A DNA stretch of 5,013 nucleotides from an uncultured Chthoniobacterales bacterium (GCA_955652855.1 CATPCN010000682.1:1-5013); one strand, 5' to 3'; positions 1 through 5,013 are shown, counted from the first letter of the stretch. Notes: a model not told the origin generated them from the sequence alone. Program-made: numbers and translations.

Positions 1-98
1 ACGGTCGCGCCAGCAAAACAGCGGCTGTCATGCCCGTGTGCAGGGTGCGGCCAGACTGAAATCCCGGAAGCTCCGCTTTGCTCCTTTCGTTTGCGGCG

Positions 99-156
99 GT
101 TTGTTCCTGTTCCTTCTTGCGAAGGAACAAACCCCCTTCAACAGAAAGGAACAAAC
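99..156 (+). promoter_or_regulatory. Nested inverted repeats in the ssb leader
   Basis: The ssb leader contains a perfect 9-bp hairpin, TGTTCCTTC (108-116) with GAAGGAACA (121-129) around a TTGC loop. Just outside, GTTTGTTCC (99-107) is the exact reverse complement of GGAACAAAC, which occurs twice as a direct repeat at 124-132 and 148-156. The second copy contains the last bases of the ssb ribosome binding site, so pairing 99-107 with 148-156 would enclose the hairpin and cover that site, while pairing with 124-132 would compete with the hairpin. No T-tract follows, so it is not a simple terminator. A role in translational control or as a protein-binding site is inferred; the repeats are directly visible. 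Confidence 0.55.
143..150 (+). promoter_or_regulatory. Ribosome binding site of ssb
   Basis: AGAAAGGA ends 8 bases before ATG 159. It decides the start of ssb: the reading frame is open further upstream (to an ATG at 78), but that part reads through the hairpin repeats and has no SSB-like sequence. Confidence 0.7.
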
Positions 157-158
157 AT

Positions 159-572
159 ATGAACAAAATGAAAAACTCAGAACAACCGAAGGCGGCTCCC
201 GCCTATCAGAACCGTGTCACCCTCGTCGGCTATCTTGGCCGCGAGCCGGAGCAGCTCGACGGCCTCGTCGTCCTGTCTCTGGCAACTAAGGCTTCGTGGA
301 AGCCCAAGGACTCCGACCAATGGCAGTCGCGCACCGATTGGCACCGAATCGTGGCTTGGTCCCCACTCGCCGAGCCCGTCCGCAATCTCGCCAAGGGCGA
401 TCACATCCTCGTCGAAGGCGAACTGCGCACTGGCCAGTACGAGCGCGAGGTGCAAGTCAACGGCGGCGACATCGTAACCGTCACGATGAAAACCTATGAG
501 ATTCGCGCCTACGCGATCCGCAAGCTCGTTGCCAAAGAGAAGGCCACCCAGCCCGAAGCCGTAGCCGCCTGA
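159..572 (+). CDS. ssb: Single-stranded DNA-binding protein (SSB), tail-less
   Basis: This 137-residue protein is a predicted OB-fold single-stranded DNA-binding protein that coats ssDNA during replication, repair or element transfer. The SSB signature starts at residues 18-31 (NRVTLVGYLGREPE). It continues with the strand LSLAT (39-43), the WHRIVAW segment (61-67), the helix and turn VRNLAKGDHILVEGEL (74-89), and the closing strand ending in YEIRAYAI (113-120). The start at ATG 159 is chosen for its ribosome binding site; a second in-frame ATG at 168 is possible. After the OB fold only about 17 residues remain, ending QPEAVAA. The acidic tip (DDDIPF-like) by which housekeeping SSBs bind partner proteins is absent, which is common in accessory or element-borne SSBs. 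A terminator follows directly, so the gene appears to be the last or only gene of its transcript. The SSB family call is firm; whether it is the cell's main SSB cannot be told. Confidence 0.92.
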   Translation: MNKMKNSEQPKAAPAYQNRVTLVGYLGREPEQLDGLVVLSLATKASWKPKDSDQWQSRTDWHRIVAWSPLAEPVRNLAKGDHILVEGELRTGQYEREVQVNGGDIVTVTMKTYEIRAYAIRKLVAKEKATQPEAVAA

Positions 573-586
573 CGGCACACGGATAA

Positions 587-620
587 CCCCGGCTCCTTCG
601 CGGGAGTCGGGGTTTTTCTT
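587..620 (+). terminator. Rho-independent terminator of ssb
   Basis: CCCCGGCTCC (587-596) pairs with GGAGTCGGGG (603-612) as a 10-bp GC-rich stem with one G-T pair and a 6-base loop (TTCGCG). It is followed at once by TTTTTCTT. It begins 15 bases after the ssb stop and separates ssb from the downstream toxin-antitoxin pair. Confidence 0.9.
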
Positions 621-679
621 TGTCCAATCTTTACTGCGCCCCCTTTCCCTCGCCAGCCAGCGTAAGCGTTCGTCCTCAT

Positions 680-727
680 TCGTCAATGGTCTGCGATGAA
701 CGCGCCAACGGCGCGCGCCATTGACGA
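680..727. promoter_or_regulatory. Inverted repeat, candidate operator of the DUF433/DUF5615 pair
   Basis: TCGTCAATGG (680-689) and CCATTGACGA (718-727) are perfect 10-bp inverted arms. Inside lies a second perfect hairpin, CGCGCC (701-706) with GGCGCG (710-715) around an AAC loop. The element sits after the ssb terminator and about 120 bases before the DUF433 domain starts. The right arm contains TTGACG, a good -35-like hexamer, but no -10 box is found at the usual distance, so no promoter is called. Toxin-antitoxin operons are commonly autoregulated through palindromes like this; that role is inferred. An ATG at 696 lies between the arms, which argues against it being the true start of the antitoxin. 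Confidence 0.45.
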
Positions 728-848
728 GCCTGCGGGCGACCGCAAGAACCCCATTATCCTTACAAGAGAGAAAGGGGATGAATGCAAACGCACAACGACG
801 GCCTTGTTCCGACTTGCGCCACTAGGGAACTTGGCTTACCTTAGGGTT

Positions 849-1097
849 GTGACCGCTGAACAAAAGAACCGGCTTGATGAAGCAATCTGGGTTAGCCCCC
901 AGCGCATGAGCGGTACACCCTGCTTTCGGGGCACGCGCGTGCCGGTTCAGAGCCTCATCGACCTTCTCGAAAGCGGCGAAACCATCGACGATTTTCTTAA
1001 GCTTTACCCTTCCATCACCCGCCAGCAAGTCCTCACGGTGCTTGACTTCGCCAACAGCCAGATTCTGGAATGCGCGTCCTCATTGACGAGTGCGTAG
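849..1097 (+). CDS. DUF433 family antitoxin
   Basis: This is the antitoxin-like half of a DUF433/DUF5615 pair. From GTG 849 the product is 82 residues, a usual length for the family. It carries the DUF433 signature IWVSPQRMSGTPCFRGTRVP at about residues 13-32, followed by a short helical segment (LIDLLESGETIDDFLKLYP) and a second one (TRQQVLTVLDFA). Together these form the small winged-helix-like fold expected to bind DNA and the toxin. The frame is open back to an ATG at 696, which would give 133 residues, but the extra part has no recognisable domain, lies over the inverted repeat and lacks a ribosome binding site. TTG 831 (89 residues) is another option. GTG 849 itself has only AGGG two bases upstream, so the start remains uncertain. 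The stop lies 28 bases inside the toxin gene, which suggests translational coupling. Family call firm, start weak. Confidence 0.82.
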   Translation: MTAEQKNRLDEAIWVSPQRMSGTPCFRGTRVPVQSLIDLLESGETIDDFLKLYPSITRQQVLTVLDFANSQILECASSLTSA

Positions 1098-1399
1098 ACC
1101 CGCGCGTCAAGCTCCTCTTCGGCGAACATCAACCCGCCACGGTGCATGACAAAGGCTGGGACACTCTCGAAGACGGCCCTCTGCTGACGCTCGCGCAGAA
1201 GGAATTTGATGTCTTGCTGACGATCGATGGCAGGATGGAATTCCAGCAGAACATTCCCAAGTTCCAGATCGGTCTGGTTGTCGTCCACGTTCCCAAGAAC
1301 CAGCTTGTCCACTACCGAGTCCTTCAGAAGGAATTGCTTCTGGCTGTGGAAAAGATCCAACCCGGCCAGGTGATCCACGTCCGAACGCCTCCGGTATAA
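1070..1399 (+). CDS. DUF5615 family PIN-like toxin
   Basis: This 109-residue protein belongs to the DUF5615 (Mut7-C-like, PIN-like) family, predicted ribonucleases that act as toxins beside DUF433 proteins. The start reads MRVLIDECVDPR, placing the conserved acidic pair at D6-E7, with the usual GW at 29-30. The central FDVLLTID (46-53) gives the buried D47 and the TxD motif (T51, D53), followed by EFQQNI (57-62). These acidic residues would form the metal-binding nuclease centre. Length is normal for the family and the frame is intact. There is no good ribosome binding site before ATG 1070. As the gene begins 28 bases before the end of the DUF433 gene, its translation is probably coupled to it. 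RNA cleavage and toxicity are inferred from the family. Confidence 0.86.
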   Translation: MRVLIDECVDPRVKLLFGEHQPATVHDKGWDTLEDGPLLTLAQKEFDVLLTIDGRMEFQQNIPKFQIGLVVVHVPKNQLVHYRVLQKELLLAVEKIQPGQVIHVRTPPV

Positions 1400-1493
1400 G
1401 CCACCACGAGTGAGCGCGAGGGCTTGAGAAAAAGCGGGAACGGGCGACAACTGCCGGGAAAAGGCAACGGCATTTCGACCATAGACACCATCC

Positions 1494-1557
1494 CTAAGCG
1501 TTGCTTAGTCACTTCGTGGCGGAGTCCAGAACCGATCAGGAGCGAGCGTAACGGTTC
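1494..1557. repeat. Small inverted repeats between the convergent units
   Basis: The 159-base gap 1400-1558 separates the plus-strand toxin gene from the minus-strand operon, which converge here. It holds no credible gene. CTAAGC (1494-1499) and GCTTAG (1503-1508) form a 6-bp stem with a GTT loop, and GAACCG (1529-1534) with CGGTTC (1552-1557) forms a wider inverted repeat 2 bases beyond the stop of the last minus-strand gene. Neither is followed by a T-tract on either strand, so they are at best weak 3'-end structures, not proven terminators. Confidence 0.35.
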
Positions 1558-1558
1558 G

Positions 1559-2218
1559 CTATGGACGCCCACTCCACAGTGCAGGTGCGTTCTTGAGTCG
1601 ATATTCGAGAAAGGAAAGCATCGCGGTCGTAGATTGCGAAAGCTTCAGTTTGTAATCTAGTCCAAGGCTCGAATCGTCCACGATCTCTGCGTAGGTCTTC
1701 CCCTTTGTCCGACCGTCGGGGTCTTCGGGTATAAACACTGTGTCCCAGTAGAACTTCCGGGAGCCCCTTGGCCTATCGGCAAGAACACCCTTTCGTTCTC
1801 CGATGAACGTCTTAACCGTCATTCCGTCCGTGTAAGCGACAATCGCTCGCGCGACTGCCTCCCGGTTTGCGGAGTGTGTTTCGCTGAGAAATTCCCCGTC
1901 GAGGACATCCCACATCGCCTTGGTAAGTCCACCCGGATAGTTCTTTGGAGCGTACTTTGGAAACACCAGCCCGGCATGTTCGACGATGCAGGGCACCCTC
2001 ACCTGACGATAGGCGCTTTTGACTTCTTCTTGGACCATCCGCTCAATATCGACATCCAGGATCTCTTGAACGCGCACTCTGCGAATCTCGAAAGTAAAAG
2101 CATCTCCGACTAACCTGCCGTCGCTGAGGTGCTGCGACCGCTGAAACGCTTCATTCTCCTGCCGCTTGTGGTCACTGGATGTGACGTACACGATATGGAT
2201 CTTTCTGCCTGCGCTCAT
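1559..2218 (-). CDS. Divergent ITPase/HAM1-like NTP pyrophosphatase
   Basis: This 219-residue protein resembles the HAM1/RdgB/ITPA family, which hydrolyses non-canonical purine NTPs such as ITP and XTP to monophosphate and PPi. Family landmarks in order are the N-terminal strand and phosphate loop IVYVTSSDHK (9-18, with K18 in the conserved Lys position), QEEVKSAY (63-70), VEHAGLVF (79-86), YPGGLTKAMWDVL (94-106), GVLADRPRGSRKFYWDTVFIPE (from 144), and KTYAEI (174-179). Several key positions differ: the Asn of the TxNxxK loop is Ser, the Asp of VEDxGL is His81, and the C-terminal SHR motif reads SQS (194-196). Substrate or activity may therefore differ from housekeeping ITPases. ATG 2218 starts 1 base after the SIR2 stop, with GAGG 5 bases upstream inside the SIR2 gene. 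It is the last gene of the minus-strand operon. The fold call is good; the reaction is inferred. Confidence 0.78.
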   Translation of the reverse strand: MSAGRKIHIVYVTSSDHKRQENEAFQRSQHLSDGRLVGDAFTFEIRRVRVQEILDVDIERMVQEEVKSAYRQVRVPCIVEHAGLVFPKYAPKNYPGGLTKAMWDVLDGEFLSETHSANREAVARAIVAYTDGMTVKTFIGERKGVLADRPRGSRKFYWDTVFIPEDPDGRTKGKTYAEIVDDSSLGLDYKLKLSQSTTAMLSFLEYRLKNAPALWSGRP

Positions 2219-2219
2219 G

Positions 2220-3044
2220 TTAACCTCGAATGTCTTCCAGCAGACCAGCGACCTCTGAAGTCAGGTTAGGCCCTACCGAAATGACTTCGATGTTACGGGC
2301 TCGAAACAGTCTACGCTCGAAGTCTGAAGGTTCGCTCACGATGATATAGGCTCGACGTCCTGACTCTGAATCCGGCAGCTTGTCGAACCAGCTATTTATC
2401 CTGCGGAAGAGATACGCGACGTTCGGGTCACGAAAACTGTAGCCGATGAATAACACCGTACGATTCAGAAGATCGCTGAACAACCGTAGGTCCATCGCCG
2501 AATTGAACGAGAGCCTCTCTTCGTAGTCGGACTCAGTTAGCACCATTACGCCGGGATTGTCGAAGTCCCCGTGAAACTTGATTATCTCTGCGTCGTTGTT
2601 GTGTCGCTCGATGTGCGCTTCGGCGGCGACCGTGCGACAGGTTCGTCCGTGAAGGCCAAAGCTCCGCTCAATAAACGAATCGTAGTTCGTCGTGTAGAAC
2701 AGCGAACAGCGGTCCATTCGCGCTAGTTGGCCGTGAATTGGCGAACTCACCAGAGCCGCGTCCGGAGGCTGCATATTCCTCACCAACCAATTAGTTAGCT
2801 TCGCGACTTCCTCGTTGTTGCAATGTTTGAAGTATTCCAAGATCTGTAGATCCGTACCGCGTATCCGGAGAAGCTCGGGATCTTCGAAGCCAAGCATCCG
2901 GCACGCTTGATCAACCATCTCTTTCCATGACGGTCCCCGCTTCTTGCCGTCCTCCCACTCAACGGAGGCGGAGACGCCGGCTCCGATGAACGGGATCAAC
3001 CGATGCGCATCGTACAGTCCCTTGAGGTCGTCAATCGCGCCCAT
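2220..3044 (-). CDS. SIR2-domain protein, predicted NADase effector
   Basis: This 274-residue protein is essentially one SIR2-like (SIR2_2 type) Rossmann domain that binds NAD. Visible motifs are PFIGAGVSAS (18-27, the NAD-binding GAGxS loop), YTTNYDSFIE (117-126, with the TNxD core N120/D122), KFHGD (156-160, H158 as candidate catalytic His), and LFIGYSFRDPNV (198-209). The C-terminal part forms further strands (AYIIVSE; IEVISVG). There is no zinc-binding Cys cluster, signal peptide or membrane segment, and no fused nuclease, Argonaute or helicase domain. Related SIR2 domains in bacterial immunity (ThsA, DSR2, SIR2-HerA, SIR2-APAZ) destroy NAD upon phage infection; the same role here is inferred from domain type and neighbours. 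ATG 3044 overlaps the methyltransferase frame by 14 bases and has a strong ribosome binding site inside that gene. Deacylase activity is the less likely alternative. Confidence 0.88.
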   Translation of the reverse strand: MGAIDDLKGLYDAHRLIPFIGAGVSASVEWEDGKKRGPSWKEMVDQACRMLGFEDPELLRIRGTDLQILEYFKHCNNEEVAKLTNWLVRNMQPPDAALVSSPIHGQLARMDRCSLFYTTNYDSFIERSFGLHGRTCRTVAAEAHIERHNNDAEIIKFHGDFDNPGVMVLTESDYEERLSFNSAMDLRLFSDLLNRTVLFIGYSFRDPNVAYLFRRINSWFDKLPDSESGRRAYIIVSEPSDFERRLFRARNIEVISVGPNLTSEVAGLLEDIRG

Positions 3045-3670
3045 TTGTTCCTCCCTTGCGCGCCAGTATTCTTGTCATGGAATGCGTGTGTCGAATGTTG
3101 TTATGGGGGTGCGTCTCAATGAGATCGTTATCTGACTGCACGAGCAGCTCCCATCCGTCGTACAGGCCACGATAGAACCCGTGTTCTACGAGGCAAGGAT
3201 GAAAGCCAGGATGAGCCACCTCCAATTCCTGCCTGCGCGAGTTGAAACAGCAAACAGCGTGGTAGCCACCCGGTGTCGTTACTCGGTTCAGGCGGGAGTA
3301 TAACTCTCCAATCTGAGTCGGGGATTCGAGGCAATGGTACAGACCGTAGGCGATCACAACGTCATATGGATGGGAGCCGAAATCGAACGACCGGATATCT
3401 GCCTGCACCCAATTGATTGCAGGGAACGACTTCCAGTCGCGTCTGGCGTGGGAGATGGCACGAGCCGAGACATCCCGCTGTCACACTTGCACCTCGTTCC
3501 GCTAGAAACGCCGCGTTCTTTCCTTCGCCGCATCCTGCATCCAATACCTTCAACCCTTTAAAGTCACCGAGCTCCAAAGCAAGGGTCTTGACCAAGCTTG
3601 CGAGTTCGCTTCCCCAGAAGCAGTCGCAACTCTGGTAACCAGGTTCGTAACCGCCGTTGTTCTCCTTCAC
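3031..3670 (-). pseudogene. Class I SAM-dependent methyltransferase, frameshifted
   Basis: Two overlapping minus-strand frames together encode one class I methyltransferase of about 212 residues. The first frame (GTG 3670, AGGA about 7 bases upstream) supplies residues 1-65 with motif I VLDAGCGEGKN (42-52) and ends its true homology at GASVTA. It then runs on as unrelated sequence to a stop at 3362. The second frame takes over at about 3474 with DVSARAISHARRDW, then WVQADIRSF, the motif IV region YDVVIAYGLYHCLE and a post-motif TPGGYHAVC, ending at 3031. Family sequences usually have one residue between VTA and the acidic D, so loss of two bases near GCGGGA fits better than gain of one. The start overlaps the Nudix-kinase stop (GTGA). 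The substrate is unknown; the style is that of small-molecule or TehB-like enzymes. A sequencing error could explain the break. Confidence 0.82.
3050..3055 (-). promoter_or_regulatory. Ribosome binding site of the SIR2 gene
   Basis: On the minus strand GGGAGG lies 5 bases before ATG 3044, inside the last codons of the methyltransferase frame. It fixes the SIR2 start and would allow re-initiation, so SIR2 can be translated even though the methyltransferase upstream is frameshifted. Confidence 0.75.
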
Positions 3671-4992
3671 GTGTGTATTCCTAGTTCGCGCATCAGGGTT
3701 CGAATCGCCGTACGATATTCTGTGCGCCCGTTCCAGTTATACAAAACAGCATCCGCCACTTGAATGAGCTTGCGCACCGCAGTCTCCACGGGCGCCTCCC
3801 GAACCTTCATGAACTCCTCAATCGAGCAGCCTTGTGCAATACGGCTGCGGTAGAAGGAGAATGCAACGTCATGTGGGGTCTCTACAAATATGACGCCGAC
3901 TCGGCGATTCCCAGCGGCACGTCGAAGTTCATCGAACGTTTCCTTGTGGCGAATGCCATCGATCAAAATTCTGTCGGTTCCTAATTCTTGAGCCCGCCTC
4001 CACAACTCCCTCGCCAATCGGCGTGGGCCGTTCTTAGTCTTGATGAAACGAGCAGCGTGTTTCTGGAAAACAGCTCTCGGTGTTTTCGGTATAGCATCAA
4101 TCCCCATCAGGTCTGCAAGGATTGAGCCAGAGTTTAGCTCGGCGTAGCTAAATTCGTCCTTCAGGATTTGCGTCGCCTCGGACTTCCCGCTGCCGACTTC
4201 ACCGACCACACACAATAAATGAGGCGGCTTTAGTTGCTTCCTGTATCGAAGGAGGTACGCAGGCTGAGCTCGGACCAAGGCAGGTGCGAACGTCCGAAGG
4301 CATAGCTGGGACCAGTATTCAAATTGAGAGAGCTTTGGATGCGCCGAGCTCCCTTGAAGCCATTGAAGCTGAGTAATGGATTTTTCGCCCCGATCAGGTT
4401 TGTCCCATTTGCCATCGCTACTGACTTCGTACCGCAGGATCAGCGCCAGGTGTCGCTTTCCAACGGGTGAAGAGTCGTCGTTCAGTACTCCGGCGATTCG
4501 CAAGCCTTCCCGGAGCTGCAGCCTTCTAACGTCAGCATCCGGTAATTCTAGCTCTTCAGATAGCTCTCGGATGGCGCTATCGAGTACAGGTAACCCTGGT
4601 TCACTAAACAGAGTGACGTCTGTATCGACGACATGTCCGCCGAAACCCACGCAAAACGATCCACGGAGGAAATCCTCCACGCGGTTATAAGTACCGCGGC
4701 GATAGGCCAGAACACTGCCTTTCCGAGTGACCATTACGTAGGTTAAGACCTGTGTATAGCTGTCATCTTCTTCAACCGAAAGGCGCGGCCTATATTCGTG
4801 AGTGACCGTCTTGTTCATCTTTCGTAACAAAGGTTTCCAATCGCGGGAGATGCCTTGAAAGCTGAGAAGTCGGTCTAGGAGCCTGTCCGAGAAAAAAAGC
4901 AGGCAGGCACGTGAGATTGGTGGAACGTCATAAACAAAAGCGGGCCATAATGTTTCATGGCGAAAGGCTACCGCTCCTACCAGCCCGATCAA
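3667..4992 (-). CDS. Nudix hydrolase fused to a P-loop nucleotide-kinase-like domain
   Basis: This is a 441-residue two-domain protein. The N-terminal half (about 25-240) is Nudix-like: FQG at 45-47, YRPRLSVEEDDSYTQVLTY (67-85), GFGGHV (116-121), then an interrupted Nudix box ending in RELSEEL (142-148) with metal-binding E146/E147, and NDDSSPVGKRHLAL (171-184). Nudix enzymes cleave nucleoside diphosphates linked to another moiety. The C-terminal half (about 258-441) has a Walker A loop GEVGSGKS (264-271), a substrate-like segment LNSGSILADLMG (286-297), ILIDGIRHKETFDELRR (342-358) and a basic YRSR (381-384). It resembles dNMP, adenylate or dephospho-CoA kinases. The TTG start is chosen because it has a good ribosome binding site and because the FQG segment belongs to the Nudix domain; ATG 4818 would remove it. 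It is first of four coupled genes in the window. Substrates are unknown. Confidence 0.8.
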   Translation of the reverse strand: MIGLVGAVAFRHETLWPAFVYDVPPISRACLLFFSDRLLDRLLSFQGISRDWKPLLRKMNKTVTHEYRPRLSVEEDDSYTQVLTYVMVTRKGSVLAYRRGTYNRVEDFLRGSFCVGFGGHVVDTDVTLFSEPGLPVLDSAIRELSEELELPDADVRRLQLREGLRIAGVLNDDSSPVGKRHLALILRYEVSSDGKWDKPDRGEKSITQLQWLQGSSAHPKLSQFEYWSQLCLRTFAPALVRAQPAYLLRYRKQLKPPHLLCVVGEVGSGKSEATQILKDEFSYAELNSGSILADLMGIDAIPKTPRAVFQKHAARFIKTKNGPRRLARELWRRAQELGTDRILIDGIRHKETFDELRRAAGNRRVGVIFVETPHDVAFSFYRSRIAQGCSIEEFMKVREAPVETAVRKLIQVADAVLYNWNGRTEYRTAIRTLMRELGIHT

Positions 4993-5001
4993 GATTTACT
5001 G

Positions 5002-5006
5002 CTCCC
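5002..5006 (-). promoter_or_regulatory. Ribosome binding site supporting the TTG start of the Nudix-kinase gene
   Basis: On the minus strand GGGAG lies 9 bases before TTG 4992. It overlaps the end of a reading frame (A-R-R-E-Q-stop, 5013-4996) that could be the tail of a gene outside the window. The first ATG in frame, at 4818, has no comparable site. Confidence 0.6.
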
Positions 5007-5013
5007 GCCGAGC

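Noticed and set aside
99..132. LexA-type SOS box in the ssb leader
   Set aside because: GTTC and GAAC half-sites occur, but not with the spacing of known LexA boxes (for example GTTC-N7-GTTC or GAAC-N4-GTTC).
1..162. Frame open from the window edge to TGA 162, overlapping the ssb ATG as ATGA and containing a CPCAGC stretch
   Set aside because: It could be the tail of an upstream gene, but its second half is made of the inverted-repeat leader and nothing resembles a known domain. The evidence is too thin to call.
38..289. Plus-strand 83-residue frame
   Set aside because: It runs through the hairpin leader and then the ssb gene in another frame, with no domain; a shadow of ssb.
177..686. Minus-strand 169-residue frame
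   Set aside because: Antisense to ssb and its terminator; the composition is that of a codon-biased shadow and there is no recognisable domain.
573..848. A transposon or attachment site between ssb and the antitoxin
   Set aside because: Apart from the terminator, the 680-727 inverted repeat and the split 16-mer there are no terminal repeats, integrase or tRNA end to support it.
1004..1450. Minus-strand 148-residue frame
   Set aside because: Antisense to the DUF5615 gene, whose family motifs are clear on the plus strand.
1424..1660. Plus-strand 78-residue frame in the convergent gap
   Set aside because: It overlaps the ITPase-like gene end, has no domain and no good start site.
1874..2113. 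Plus-strand 79-residue frame
   Set aside because: Antisense shadow of the ITPase-like gene.
3334..3638. Two plus-strand frames over the methyltransferase break
   Set aside because: They are antisense to the two methyltransferase halves, whose motifs are recognisable on the minus strand.
4376..4690. Plus-strand 104-residue Ser/Arg-rich frame
   Set aside because: Antisense shadow of the Nudix domain; low-complexity composition and no domain.

Overview
The window looks like an accessory region of a moderately GC-rich bacterial genome. The SSB type and the DUF433/DUF5615 pair are compatible with Acidobacteriota, but that is a weak guess from protein style; nothing in the window fixes the taxon. 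There are no rRNAs, tRNAs, CRISPR arrays or transposases.

Left part, plus strand. At 159-572 is an ssb gene for a single-stranded DNA-binding protein without the usual acidic tail. A leader rich in inverted repeats precedes it and a clear intrinsic terminator (587-620) follows it. Next is a toxin-antitoxin type pair: a DUF433 antitoxin (best start GTG 849, stop at 1097) overlapping by 28 bases a DUF5615 PIN-like toxin (1070-1399). A strong inverted repeat at 680-727 upstream could be the operator of that pair.

Right part, minus strand. Four tightly packed genes are transcribed leftwards from about 4992 to 1559: (1) a Nudix hydrolase fused to a P-loop nucleotide-kinase-like domain; (2) a class I SAM-dependent methyltransferase broken by one frameshift near 3474-3484; (3) a stand-alone SIR2 domain protein (predicted NADase/NAD-binding); (4) a divergent ITPase/HAM1-family NTP pyrophosphatase. 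Junctions are a 4-base GTGA overlap, a 14-base overlap and a 1-base gap, each with a Shine-Dalgarno inside the preceding gene, so this is one transcription unit with translational coupling. It probably continues beyond the right edge, because an in-frame TAA stop lies 3 bases before the first start codon.

The four products concern nucleotides, NAD and SAM. SIR2 domains are established NAD-depleting effectors in several anti-phage systems, so the simplest hypothesis is a nucleotide-centred defence or conflict cassette: the Nudix-kinase, methyltransferase and ITPase-like proteins make, alter or sense a nucleotide and SIR2 is the effector. I do not recognise it as a named system. The broken methyltransferase means the copy may be decaying, unless the frameshift is a sequencing error. 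The neighbouring toxin-antitoxin pair fits a defence or mobile-element island.
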